Origin: Pontibacter diazotrophicus
Lineage (GTDB): Bacteria > Bacteroidota > Bacteroidia > Cytophagales > Hymenobacteraceae
NCBI RefSeq assembly: GCF_003367245.1
Contig: NZ_QRGR01000008.1
Span: 62,001 to 126,000, forward strand
Length of the DNA stretch: 64,000 nucleotides
Direction: 5' to 3'
Under the pieces are notes generated by a model. The model was not told the origin of the DNA. It made no database searches and saw only the letters and a list, made by a program, of their open reading frames with translations. The position numbers were made by a program, and so were the translations under genes. The number at the start of each line of letters is the position of its first letter. The first letter of the stretch is position 1. Shown here one piece after another: positions 43,636-52,380 of the stretch.

Positions 43636-43830
43636 ATGTATATGCCGGATCGGAAACGTGAGATTGTAGAAGATTCAAAAATCAGGGACTATCTTCTGAG
43701 CACAGAGCACCCGGATGGGAGGAGCAAAGCTCTTTTCTTCTTCTCGCTCGGATTGCAGCCTGACAACACAGTAATGCTCAGAGACGCTTTGTTTGCATCA
43801 GGTTGCGAAGGAGGTGCGTAAAGAATTTGG
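43636..43830 (+). pseudogene. truncated, frameshifted DUF6883 gene
   Basis: A 61-codon frame reads PDRKREIVEDSKIRDYLL, HPDGRSKALFFFSLGL and MLRDALF, which matches the first half of DUF6883 proteins (about 110 aa). At the point where the family continues with helix and FG-containing strand, another frame offers LHQVAKEVRKEFG, which looks like the next part. A frameshift near 43790 plus loss of the 3' end, now occupied by the sugar dehydrogenase gene, best explains this. It lies next to the AT-rich DUF6056 gene. The rest of the 388-bp gap (43447-43635) shows nothing. Confidence 0.55.
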
Positions 43831-43834
43831 CCTT

Positions 43835-45559
43835 TCACTCCACCTGCTTCACCACTTCCAGCAAGCCTGAAGCATATTGCTGCACCTGGGCTTTTTCTTT
43901 TTCAGTTAATTCGGGCTTTAGCAGTAACTGGAAAGCAGCTTTCTGTGCGGGTGCCAGCTTTGCTCTTACGGCACGCTGCTTCTTTCTATTCATGCGCTGT
44001 ACCCTGTTTCTTAACTCCTGCACCAGGCTCTCCTGATTCATTGTGTTGGCATCAGCCTGGTACGTGTAGGCTATAATGCAGCCACTGCATTGGCTCTGCT
44101 GTTCCTGTGAGTCACCGTCGTCTTCTTTCTCTTCTGAAGGCCCTGAAGAGACCTCGGCGCTATCAATCGCTAAATATATACTGCGACCGTCGGGCGATAT
44201 GGCAATGTCGCGGTAGCGGGCCGGGGCTTTAAAATACGTAAGGGTGTCGCCTGTAAGGCCACTGCCAGTGGTATTTAACTTCAGGCGGACCAGGCGCCCT
44301 TCTGTAAGGCTTGTGATGAGCAAAGAGTTTTGCCAGCCAGGTATAGCTGAGGCCGTATACACTGCGATACTACTGGGAGCCAGCGCTGGCCATTCAGGCT
44401 TTTCTTCCTCATCCTGCCGGGCGCGGGTAAGAACAGAACGGAGAAATGTGTTTGAAGTGGGGTAGAAGCTGTGAACAGGGCCTTGGTAGTTTTCGGTACC
44501 AATCGCTTTTACATTCGCTTCTTCGGTTTCGATGTACGGATACATGGTGTTCCACTTGCCAGGCAGGCTGCTGTGAGCGGTTACGCCTGCTGCCAGGCCA
44601 TTATAGTTCCCGTCGTTATACCCGATCACAAGCGGGTGCCCGTAGTTTTTCCCTTTCCGGATAATGTTTATTTCATCGTCGCCAAACGGACCGTGCTCTG
44701 CTGTGTATAGATTGCCCGTGTTTCCTACTACGGCATACGCCAGCCCCTGTGCATTTCGGTGTCCGTAGCTCCAGACAGCGCTCTGCCGGGCAGCATTGAA
44801 TGGGTTGTCGCCTGGTATCCACTTGTCGTAAGTGCTGGTGTCGTTATCCGGCTCTAAGTTAAAACGGAGTACTTTCCCTTCGTACTTGTCGGTGCGTTGT
44901 GCAAAATTCTCACGGCCTGCATTGTCAAACTGACCGGCTCCCATGTCACCCACCGTGTAAAAAAGGTAGTCTTTTCCGTCCACAGGGGCAACCAGTAAGC
45001 GTCCTGCGTTATGATCATCACTGCCTGGGATCGTGTCCGTAAGTACCAGCGGTTTACTCAGGGTTTGCTGGCGGGCATTGTATTCATACCGGACAAGCTT
45101 TGTGGTGAAAACGCAACCGCCATAATTCGGGGCACAGCCATCGCCTTCCGCGGCAGCGCCATCGAAATCATAAACATAAACCAGGTACACATAAGGCTTA
45201 CCGGTGAGGAGTTGCGGGTGCAGGGCAAGTCCCATCAGGCCTCCCTGGGGCCAGGGTTTGCCTCCGCTGGCCTCTTCAGGCATCTTGTCATACCGCGGGA
45301 AGTTCTTTTCTTTGCTGAGGTCAAGTAGGGTTGTGATGGTGCCATTCTCCGGGTTTATCCGGTTTACCCTGTATCCTTTAGCTTCTGTTACCCATAAAAA
45401 GTTGTCGGGCCCATAAGTAATTTCCCACGGGTCGCTTAGTCCCTGCGCTACTACCCGTGCAGTGAATTGCTCTCCGCGGGGGCCAGAAACAGTTTGTGCA
45501 TCCGTGGTTTTAACGGTAAAGGAAAATAAGCAGAAGAAAGAAAGAAACTTGAACCACAT
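43835..45559 (-). CDS. PQQ-dependent sugar dehydrogenase (GSDH family), secreted
   Basis: 574 aa with a Sec signal (1-21, VKTTDAQ). The six-bladed propeller of soluble aldose dehydrogenases is evident: GLSDPWEITYGPDNFLWVTE, WPQGGLMGLALHPQL, GDMGAGQFDNAGRENFA, SYGHRNAQGLAYA, TAEHGPFGDDEINII, GKNYGHPLVIGYNDG. Needs PQQ and Ca2+. Residues about 495-574 form an extra tail: a CSGC pair, then a charged helical region (RNRVQRMNRKKQRAVRAKL). The tail is unusual for the family. Located in the periplasm or exported. Confidence 0.88.
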   Translation of the reverse strand: MWFKFLSFFCLFSFTVKTTDAQTVSGPRGEQFTARVVAQGLSDPWEITYGPDNFLWVTEAKGYRVNRINPENGTITTLLDLSKEKNFPRYDKMPEEASGGKPWPQGGLMGLALHPQLLTGKPYVYLVYVYDFDGAAAEGDGCAPNYGGCVFTTKLVRYEYNARQQTLSKPLVLTDTIPGSDDHNAGRLLVAPVDGKDYLFYTVGDMGAGQFDNAGRENFAQRTDKYEGKVLRFNLEPDNDTSTYDKWIPGDNPFNAARQSAVWSYGHRNAQGLAYAVVGNTGNLYTAEHGPFGDDEINIIRKGKNYGHPLVIGYNDGNYNGLAAGVTAHSSLPGKWNTMYPYIETEEANVKAIGTENYQGPVHSFYPTSNTFLRSVLTRARQDEEEKPEWPALAPSSIAVYTASAIPGWQNSLLITSLTEGRLVRLKLNTTGSGLTGDTLTYFKAPARYRDIAISPDGRSIYLAIDSAEVSSGPSEEKEDDGDSQEQQSQCSGCIIAYTYQADANTMNQESLVQELRNRVQRMNRKKQRAVRAKLAPAQKAAFQLLLKPELTEKEKAQVQQYASGLLEVVKQVE

Positions 45560-45821
45560 AGGTAAGACCTGGTAAACGTAAACACAGCCCTTGTTAAGGA
45601 AGAGGCCTCTTGTTTAACTTTGAATCAGGAATTTGGTTGTTAAAACAGCTTTCGTTCAAGGCATGCCGCCGTAGCAGGCGGTAGGTTCTGGCTGCCCGGA
45701 ATCATCTCAGCATAGCGGCCGTTATCCGTTGGCTTTAGCCCATCCTGAAAATGGAGGGGAAATAGTACACGACCACTCCAGTTGATATAGAACACCCCAA
45801 CGGCAAGAAGTGCTAATCTAT

Positions 45822-45879
45822 CATAGCGAAAAAGGCATTCACAGTGTCTTCCAGACCTGTGAATACTTTTTTCGCTATG
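45822..45879 (-). terminator. imperfect 23-bp hairpin, probable terminator of the lipoprotein gene
   Basis: 45822-45844 and 45857-45879 pair with three mismatches (ends CATAGCGAAAAA and TTTTTTCGCTATG) around a 12-nt loop. It sits 11 bp after the stop of the gene at 45891. The remaining part of this 331-bp gap (45560-45821) shows nothing I can name. Confidence 0.65.
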
Positions 45880-45890
45880 CAGCAAATTAC

Positions 45891-46517
45891 TTACTTTTTT
45901 GCATCGAAAGGTATAAAACGGCCATCCTGCATTAGGTATAGCGTGGTGCGCTCTTCTTCCACAACTGAGATGCCGTCTGTTGGCAGTAGCACTTGCCTTT
46001 GGTTTCGGGGGTCCTGCACCAGCGAGTCCTGCGGGGCCTTTCTGAGCTGATATACACTGTACCAGCGGTCGTTGAGCTGCCGGGCAGGGTAGGAGGCTAC
46101 CTGCACTTCGCGGGCCTGGTCGGTATAGTCGAGGAACGCCGTAATGTGAATGGAATCATTTTGCAGCACCTGCACCGCATAATCCAGTGTGTTGTTTCCG
46201 TTGAAATCGGCGCGCAGGAAGAGCGGGTTATCAACCTGCAGGCGGTCGCTTATCATGGCCTGGTCGGTTAAGGTGGCAACCTGAGCCTGTGGCTGTTTTT
46301 GCTCTACTAGCGTTGTTAGAGTATCGGGTAGCGGAAATACAATTTTTCCATCGGTGGTTGCTTTCGCTATACTGTCTATAGAGGTCTTCGCGTCAGAATC
46401 TACCTGCTCATCAATTAAATCTTCACTGGCTACCTGGTTATAGTTGCCATCGGCAGAGTCGGAGCCACAGGCGGCCAAGGCCAGTAGAGCGGCAAGAGCA
46501 ATTGAATATACTTTCAT
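45891..46517 (-). CDS. lipoprotein of unknown function
   Basis: 208 aa. Lipoprotein signal MKVYSIALAALLALAAC, then an acidic disordered stretch up to about residue 60. The C-terminal part (FLRADFNGNNTLDYAVQVLQ, ITAFLDYTDQAREVQVASYP, RTTLYLMQDGRFIPFD) looks like a small beta domain related to FG-GAP-like lipoproteins (DFNGNNTLDYAV). I do not recognise a named family. Probably anchored in the periplasm. Confidence 0.68.
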   Translation of the reverse strand: MKVYSIALAALLALAACGSDSADGNYNQVASEDLIDEQVDSDAKTSIDSIAKATTDGKIVFPLPDTLTTLVEQKQPQAQVATLTDQAMISDRLQVDNPLFLRADFNGNNTLDYAVQVLQNDSIHITAFLDYTDQAREVQVASYPARQLNDRWYSVYQLRKAPQDSLVQDPRNQRQVLLPTDGISVVEEERTTLYLMQDGRFIPFDAKK

Positions 46518-46895
46518 TTTCTAAATATCTGGTTAATAAGCTGCAAGTAAGGTTGCCTGCCAGTGAGTTGAAATGATAATTGTCACTTTCCTGACAAAAA
46601 AAAATAATTCCGGCTCTTGCCGTTGCTCTCTCCAACAGGAGCTTCCGGCAAGGCAGCAGCTAATGAAGCTGAAAAGACTTCTGCACAACAAGCCATCTGC
46701 TGCTGCACTCCCTGCATAAAATTTGACTTTGCAACCTCCGCACCTGTGTTGACAACCTGGATCAGAGCCAGATAAGTCTCTCCCGGATCAGGAGCAAGTG
46801 GGGGTATATAAATGGGGTATAGTGGAATGATGGTTAAACTAAGAAAGGGTATCGCCGTTAAAAATAGCATTCAACTCACTAAACCCTAACATGCT
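46518..46895. other. divergent intergenic region
   Basis: 378 bp between a lipoprotein gene and an SDR gene transcribed away from each other. It must contain both promoters; no TAnnTTTG element, repeat or RNA was recognised. Confidence 0.4.
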
Positions 46896-47699
46896 ATGGA
46901 AAACAAACAAAAATATGCGCTGGTAACAGGTGCGACGATGGGCATTGGCTATGAACTGGCCAGGCTATTCGCACAAGACCAATACAACCTTGTGATAGTG
47001 GCTCGCAGCCAGCAGGAATTAAGCACAGCGGCCGCTGAATTTAAGCAGCACGGCATAGACGTTGTGCCGATCGCCAAAGACCTGTCTGAACAAAAAGGTC
47101 CCTTTGAAGTGTATGACGAGATAAAAGCAAAAGGCATACAAATAGATGTGCTGGTGAACAATGCCGCTCAGGGCGAATATGGTAAGTTTATAGACACTGA
47201 CCTCAACCATGAGTTGGAAATTGTGGACCTGAACATTAAAGGCTACCTCGTGCTGACCAAGTTCTTCCTGAAAGAGATGGTGGCGCGGAATGAGGGTAAA
47301 ATTCTGATGGTTACTTCTATAGCAGGTGAAATGCCGGGGCCCTGGCAGGCGGTATATCACGGCACCAAGGCTTTTGTGACTACGTTCACAGAGGCGATAC
47401 AGAACGAGGTGAAAGACACAAATGTAACCATCACAAAACTGCTGCCTGGCCCAACGGATACTGGCTTTTTCGAAAAAGCAGACATGAAGGAGTCTAAAAT
47501 AGTGCAGGAGGGCAAGCTGGCTGATCCGGCTACTGTGGCCAAGGATGGCTATGAGGCCTTGATGGCTGGTGATTCGCAGGTTATCTCTGGCATGAAGAAC
47601 AAAGCGACGGTAGCCGCGAGCAAGGTGATGCCAGACAAAACGGTAGCCGAAACAATGAACAAACAGGCGAAGCCAGTGGACGAAAAAAGCAAGAAGTAA
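46896..47699 (+). CDS. SDR family oxidoreductase (paralogue 1)
   Basis: 267 aa, classical short-chain dehydrogenase. Cofactor motif TGATMGIGYELA (TGxxxGIG), NNAAQGEYGKF (NNAG position), catalytic Ser in MVTSIAGEM and the YHGTK pair (Tyr-x3-Lys). R37 in ARSQQEL suggests NADP preference. Closely related to the SDR at 55309 (shared GIGYELA, NLV-VARS, LVNNA, PGPT). A Lys-rich C-terminal tail (KPVDEKSKK) is unusual. Substrate unknown. Confidence 0.88.
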   Translation: MENKQKYALVTGATMGIGYELARLFAQDQYNLVIVARSQQELSTAAAEFKQHGIDVVPIAKDLSEQKGPFEVYDEIKAKGIQIDVLVNNAAQGEYGKFIDTDLNHELEIVDLNIKGYLVLTKFFLKEMVARNEGKILMVTSIAGEMPGPWQAVYHGTKAFVTTFTEAIQNEVKDTNVTITKLLPGPTDTGFFEKADMKESKIVQEGKLADPATVAKDGYEALMAGDSQVISGMKNKATVAASKVMPDKTVAETMNKQAKPVDEKSKK

Positions 47700-47731
47700 A
47701 CTTCGGAATTAAATTTCTGTTAAACTGTTAA

Positions 47732-47780
47732 AACAAACAATGCCTTAGCCTGCTATACAGGGGCTAAGGCATTGTTTGTT
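47732..47780 (+). terminator. terminator after SDR paralogue 1
   Basis: Perfect 19-bp stem (47732-47750 with 47762-47780; core CAATGCCTTAGCC) over an 11-nt loop, with an A-rich start and a T-rich end. Confidence 0.85.
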
Positions 47781-47980
47781 ATTGGCTCGGCTATAAGCTG
47801 TTGTTGCCACACCAATGGCCGTTTCAGGAGATGGGGCACTGGTGTAATCTTCCTGTAGATGAACTGCAAAAATCAAGGATGTACTACTCCGCCCGCTGCC
47901 GCAGTTTAGGAATAAATTATATATATGCTTAACTTAGGCCAAATTGAGGAGAGCATCTGGAGCTTTCTGTTACCCTTTAC

Positions 47981-48964
47981 ATGTCTTGTGCTATTATGGA
48001 AATTCTGCTGGAAAACCTGCCTAACCCCTTCGTTTACTTCATTCCTGTTTTTGCTATTCTCATCCTGGCGGAAGTCTATATCAGCTACCGCGAAGACAAA
48101 GAATTATATGATGTAAAAGACTCTTTTGCGAGCACCTGGGTAGGTATAGGGGCCGCCATTCTGAACACCCTGACGAAGGTGTACCAGATCGGGTTCTTTT
48201 TCATTATTTATAAATTATTTGAGCCACTCCGGGAGCAGTACTTGGGCTACGAGAGCCTTGGGTGGGCTTGGTGGGTGTGGGTGCTGTGCCTGGTAGGAGA
48301 TGATTTTAACTTTTATTGGCACCACCGCTTCTGCCACACTGTCCGCCTGTTCTGGGCGGCGCATATTGTGCATCATTCCTCCGAAAAATTTAACCTCGGC
48401 ACGGCCTTCCGGAACGGCTGGACCATTTTCTTTTACAAGCCGATCTACTGGATGTGGATGCCTGCTCTGGGCTTTGACCCGGTGATGCTGGCCCTGTGCA
48501 TGTCCTTCAATTCAATTTACCAGTTCTTTTTGCACTCTACACTGGTGCCTGATATTAAAGGAATGAATAAAGTTTTTAACACTCCCTGGGTGCACCAGGT
48601 GCATCACGCCTGCAACGTCGAATATCTGGACCGCAACCATGGGGGCATCTTCATTATCTGGGATAAACTTTTCGGAACGTATCAGCCAAGAGAGCATCAC
48701 ATAGCTCCTAAGTTCGGGGTGCTGCACCCGCCGCAGTCGCATAACCCGGTTAAGCTTAACTTTCATGAGTTTAGCGATATCTGGAAAGACGTGAAGAGAG
48801 CCAAGTCGTGGGAGCATAAGTTTAAGTATGTTTTTTACCCGCCAGGCTGGAGCCCGGATGGCAGTACCAAAACGGCTAAACAAATGCAGCAGGAACTTGA
48901 AATGCAACTCAATGCAGTACCTGTTACTCCGGTGAGTAATAATAGAGAGCAGGCGGTTTCGTAG
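47981..48964 (+). CDS. sterol desaturase / fatty acid hydroxylase superfamily protein (1)
   Basis: 327 aa; an ATG at codon 6 (47996, MEILLENLP) is an alternative start. Four or more TM helices and the di-iron histidine clusters of the family: HHRFCH (WHHRFCHT), HIVHHSSE and HQVHHACN. Such enzymes hydroxylate or desaturate lipid chains in the membrane. The C-terminus (about 290-327) is a Gln-rich soluble tail. A second member is encoded 2.5 kb away at 51439. Confidence 0.9.
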   Translation: MSCAIMEILLENLPNPFVYFIPVFAILILAEVYISYREDKELYDVKDSFASTWVGIGAAILNTLTKVYQIGFFFIIYKLFEPLREQYLGYESLGWAWWVWVLCLVGDDFNFYWHHRFCHTVRLFWAAHIVHHSSEKFNLGTAFRNGWTIFFYKPIYWMWMPALGFDPVMLALCMSFNSIYQFFLHSTLVPDIKGMNKVFNTPWVHQVHHACNVEYLDRNHGGIFIIWDKLFGTYQPREHHIAPKFGVLHPPQSHNPVKLNFHEFSDIWKDVKRAKSWEHKFKYVFYPPGWSPDGSTKTAKQMQQELEMQLNAVPVTPVSNNREQAVS

Positions 48965-49028
48965 ACAATATTCAAGCTACGGCTGCAGTTCTCCGGGCAA
49001 ACCTAAATCAGAAAGCCCTGATTTTAAC

Positions 49029-49188
49029 AGGGCTGTTTCATTCTCCAAGACTATCCCCTTGAGGGGATTATAGGGGTGTAAATTTCGGAGCTATATTGCC
49101 TGATTTACCCTATTTGCGTTCTTTTCGCAGGTGTAAACACCCCTCCCGCTCCCCTCAAGGGGAGAATATGCTAGAATGAAACGGCCCT
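49029..49188. repeat. 160-bp palindromic repeat element
   Basis: Left end AGGGCTGTTTCATTCT (49029-49044) and right end AGAATGAAACGGCCCT (49173-49188) are inverted copies. Inner inverted segments repeat CCCCTTGAGGGG and GGGGTGT on the left (49054-49079) and right (49131-49163). The core word resembles the repeat at 32380. It fills most of the 357-bp gap before the esterase gene; nothing else was seen there. Confidence 0.7.
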
Positions 49189-49321
49189 ACTGATTTTAAC
49201 TTCTTTCCTGTGTCTGAGAGCTTACCCCGCTACAATTTCCTGTGGCGCGGCGTAGCGGCTGCATATCGATTGTGGAAGCACCATCGTAAGGTTAAGTAAA
49301 CAACCTTACGATGGTATAGCT

Positions 49322-50314
49322 ATGTCTAACATTCCTTTGCCAGTTCAACTACTGATTGGTATTACCAAACTTGGTGCAGAAAGAACCTCTTTGCCTCTGG
49401 ATGAACGACGCAGATCTTCCAACAGGTTTATGAAGTTCATGGATTCCTTTGCCGGACTCAAATCCCCTGCTGTTCCAGAACCAGAGAATAGCAGTTTTAC
49501 CTCCAAGGCAGGCCATGAGATAGCGCTTAGAATTTTTAGGCCTGCCGGTATAAACCGGCCGCTTCCGGTTTGGGTGTATTTCCACGGGGGTGGGTTTACC
49601 ATCGGGAGTTACGATGTGCGGGATAACTTCTGTAAGAGAATAGCAGATCAAACTTCTTGTGTGGTGGTATCGGTGCAGTACCGCCTGGCTCCGGAGCATC
49701 CGTTTCCGGAGGGGCTGCAGGATTGCTATGAAGCCACATGCTGGGTATCAGAGAACGCGCATACCTTTGGCGGTGATGGCAGCAAACTGGCAGTTGGGGG
49801 CGAAAGTGCCGGAGGCAATTTTGCTGCTGTGGTTTCTCTGATGGCCCGGGACAAAAACGGCCCCCAGATACTGCATCAGACCTTGTTATATCCGGCAGTG
49901 GATTGCAGCGGCTCCGCACCCTCACGAAGAGAGGAGGACACCGACTACCTGCTTACCCAGAACATGCTAAAACAGTTTGGAGAAGCCTACTTGCCGGCAG
50001 GCGTAAACAGAAAAGAACCCTATTGCTCACCTGTTTTTGCTGATTTAACAGGATTGCCGCCTGCCGTAGTCATCACGGCAGAGCACGACCCCTTGCGGGA
50101 TGAGGGCAACCGCTATGCTGAAAAGCTAAAGAAGGCGGGTGTGCCTGTAGTGCACAAAGAATATCCAGATATGATACATGATTTTGTACTGATGATGCCA
50201 AGATTCCTGAAGGAGTCAAGAGAAGCCATCGATACCGTAAACAAGGCCCTGTGCCTGGCTTTTAAGGAGCAGCCAATCGCTCGCACAAAGCAAAACAAAT
50301 CAGTACAGGTATAG
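49322..50314 (+). CDS. alpha/beta hydrolase, hormone-sensitive-lipase-type esterase
   Basis: 330 aa. Oxyanion-hole motif YFHGGGFTIGSY, nucleophile motif GGESAGGNF (Ser in GESAG), catalytic Asp in TAEHDPLRDEG and His in YPDMIHDFVL. These place it in the HSL/GDXG esterase family, acting on short-chain acyl esters. No signal peptide. Its last 15 bp overlap the end of the convergent phospholipase gene. Confidence 0.9.
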   Translation: MSNIPLPVQLLIGITKLGAERTSLPLDERRRSSNRFMKFMDSFAGLKSPAVPEPENSSFTSKAGHEIALRIFRPAGINRPLPVWVYFHGGGFTIGSYDVRDNFCKRIADQTSCVVVSVQYRLAPEHPFPEGLQDCYEATCWVSENAHTFGGDGSKLAVGGESAGGNFAAVVSLMARDKNGPQILHQTLLYPAVDCSGSAPSRREEDTDYLLTQNMLKQFGEAYLPAGVNRKEPYCSPVFADLTGLPPAVVITAEHDPLRDEGNRYAEKLKKAGVPVVHKEYPDMIHDFVLMMPRFLKESREAIDTVNKALCLAFKEQPIARTKQNKSVQV

Positions 50315-51148
50315 CAGCAAGTTAGAAGGCTTTATAGCCATTCCCAGCCGGAGCATGCTGGTCGACTCCCGGTAATGGAGTAAGCTTTCGGCATAGCCCT
50401 GGTACCACTGCAGGGTTATAAATGTATTACCGGATTTAAAAGGGTTGTAGCTTAGCTGTGTCCGGATGTTTCCTTTCCAGGACCACGAAGCGCCTTTCCG
50501 GCCTGCAACCTCAAACAGTAGCTTGCTTTTCTTTATTTCCCAGGTATAAGCAGCCTGTCCGTAGCCCACATATTCCATCAGGTCAGGGTTATCTTTTTTA
50601 TACTGAAAAGGAAGCCATGCCTTTAACTGCAGCACTGATCGGGGGGAAGTGAACATAGAATAACTTGCCGACACAAGATTCCAGCCCCTGGAGCCTTTTT
50701 CGCTGTTGCCACCTAAGCCATTCGACTCATGCTCTACCTGCAGCGCCAGGGAGCCTATCAGCTTCTCATCTTTAAAAAGGAGTTTCCCCAGGCCAGCGCC
50801 CGGGTTAAAGTTTATTTCTTTGAATGGGCTGGACCATTTATATATATCCCAGAATGATTTCTGAGTATAGGTTATAAAAAGGTAGGAGTCTAAAGGGAGG
50901 GTTGGCTTTGAGAGCCGGTGCTTAAAGCTGATCTGCTGTTTCAAATCAGAGTTGGAGGTTTCGGGCATTACGCCTGCTTTTGTTCCGGTAATAATATAGT
51001 TGTCTTTGTATATGGTAAAAGACGATGTTGTTTTGACAAACTGCATAATGGAGTCCCTGCTGATGCGCTGTCCATAATTAGTGTTTACTGAAGTTAATAT
51101 TGTGAAAAGGCAGAGTAGCCATGCATGTTTCATCATCCTAATCTTCAT
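50300..51148 (-). CDS. pldA: outer-membrane phospholipase A (OMPLA-like)
   Basis: 282 aa; internal ATGs at codons 5 and 6 are alternative starts for the signal peptide (ending NTNYGQ). The catalytic signature is QVEHESNGLGG (His and Ser spaced as in OMPLA H-x-S-N-G), followed by SRGWN, equivalent to the calcium/active-site RSWNR block. Beta strands alternate through to the terminal LLLYLY, typical of a barrel end. Hydrolyses phospholipids that reach the outer leaflet. Overlaps the convergent esterase gene by 15 bp. Confidence 0.85.
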   Translation of the reverse strand: MKIRMMKHAWLLCLFTILTSVNTNYGQRISRDSIMQFVKTTSSFTIYKDNYIITGTKAGVMPETSNSDLKQQISFKHRLSKPTLPLDSYLFITYTQKSFWDIYKWSSPFKEINFNPGAGLGKLLFKDEKLIGSLALQVEHESNGLGGNSEKGSRGWNLVSASYSMFTSPRSVLQLKAWLPFQYKKDNPDLMEYVGYGQAAYTWEIKKSKLLFEVAGRKGASWSWKGNIRTQLSYNPFKSGNTFITLQWYQGYAESLLHYRESTSMLRLGMAIKPSNLLLYLY

Positions 51149-51438
51149 TATTAGATACTATTGTATCAACAAAGCTTTTTGCAGCTTTGCTTTCTGGTAT
51201 ATTTCGTGGTTTTTATAGTAACGTAGCTGAGGAAATAATAGCTAATCTGTTGCTGCTGAAGCTTCAGCGCGCGCGAGAATCCCTTTGCGTCTTCGCAAAG
51301 CAGGTGCGGTGCAGTTACCTTAGGGATGTAGTTTTGAATACTTCCCAAGAACTTATTGGTACTCCGGGTGTGTTTATGGATAGGCTGCTTTTTATTTTTG
51401 CAGCCGCTAAAAGATACATTTAGAACTTGTTTATAAGT

Positions 51439-52218
51439 ATGGCAGGTAGTCAGTTTTGGATGCTCTATGGGCTGCTAGCGGCCCGGTATGTCGTGATTGC
51501 GGGGCTGGCGTTTCTGGTATTCTATTTCTTCTTTTCTTCCAGGTTTTCAAAGCTTAAGATACAGGCACTTTTCCCGAAGCGGAAGGATTATGTGCGGGAG
51601 GTTGCCTATTCGTTTCTGACCTTTTTCACCTTTGCGCTAGTAGGTGTTGTGCTTTCTTCTTCTGCTGTTTTACCTTATACCCAAATCTATCAGGATGTGT
51701 CGGACTATGGCTGGGGTTATATGCTGCTGAGCGTGGTGCTGGCGCTGCTGATACACGATGCATATTTCTACTGGACACATCGCCTGATGCATCACCCGCG
51801 CCTGTTTAAGCTTTTCCATCTCACGCATCACCGGTCGGTAAACCCTTCGCCATGGGCAGCGTTTGCCTTTAGTCCTTTAGAGGCTGTGGTAGAAGCAGGA
51901 GTTATTCTGGTAATAGCGTTTCTGATACCGATACACCCGCTCGGGATTCTGCTTTTCCTGCTGTTCATGACGGTGTATAACGTGTACGGGCACCTGGGCT
52001 ATGAGATTTACCCGAAATGGGTGGTGAACAGTCGCTTCGGCAGGTGGTTGAATACGTCTACCAACCACAACATGCACCATAAGTACTTCAAGGGCAACTA
52101 TGGGCTGTACTTCAGGTTCTGGGACGAGTTGCTGGGTACGACGCACCCTCACTATGAGAAAACGCTTGCTAAACTGGTCAGCCCGGAACAGGAGCAGCAG
52201 ACCTCGCAGTCCAGCTAA
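51439..52218 (+). CDS. sterol desaturase / fatty acid hydroxylase superfamily protein (2)
   Basis: 259 aa from the ATG at 51439; an in-frame TTG four codons upstream is less likely. Hydrophobic N-terminal helices, then the His clusters HDAYFYWTHRLMHHPRLF, HLTHHRSVNPSPWA and NHNMHHKYFKGN. The residue pattern near NPSPWAAFAFSPLEA is typical of C-5/C-4 sterol desaturase-like or carotenoid-hydroxylase-like bacterial proteins. Membrane-bound lipid modification is likely. Downstream lies the first tRNA-like RNA unit. Confidence 0.9.
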   Translation: MAGSQFWMLYGLLAARYVVIAGLAFLVFYFFFSSRFSKLKIQALFPKRKDYVREVAYSFLTFFTFALVGVVLSSSAVLPYTQIYQDVSDYGWGYMLLSVVLALLIHDAYFYWTHRLMHHPRLFKLFHLTHHRSVNPSPWAAFAFSPLEAVVEAGVILVIAFLIPIHPLGILLFLLFMTVYNVYGHLGYEIYPKWVVNSRFGRWLNTSTNHNMHHKYFKGNYGLYFRFWDELLGTTHPHYEKTLAKLVSPEQEQQTSQSS

Positions 52219-52342
52219 GCGCTTCATGAGCAGGCTTGTCCTGGAATTTTTTGTCAGAAAACACAGATTCATCAAGCCGTTGCCGTTGTGGTGCTTTCAC
52301 CAATAGCTATTGATGGCGTGTTGCAGGATGAACTAAAAAGAG

Positions 52343-52377
52343 AAAGCCTCTCCGGTTTGTGGTCGGAGAGGCTTTTT
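52343..52377 (-). terminator. terminator of tRNA-like RNA copy 1
   Basis: AAAGCCTCTCCG and its complement CGGAGAGGCTTT form a 12-bp stem with a 9-nt loop, directly after the RNA 3' end at 52381. On the minus strand it continues CTCTTTTTAG. Confidence 0.82.
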
Positions 52378-52380
52378 AGC

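Noticed and set aside
45640..45885. 81-codon minus-strand frame
   Set aside because: Reads through the terminator hairpin at 45822-45879 and has no recognisable features.
51187..51423. 78-codon frame upstream of the second sterol desaturase-type gene
   Set aside because: Depends on a TTG start, lies in the divergent promoter region and has no family features.
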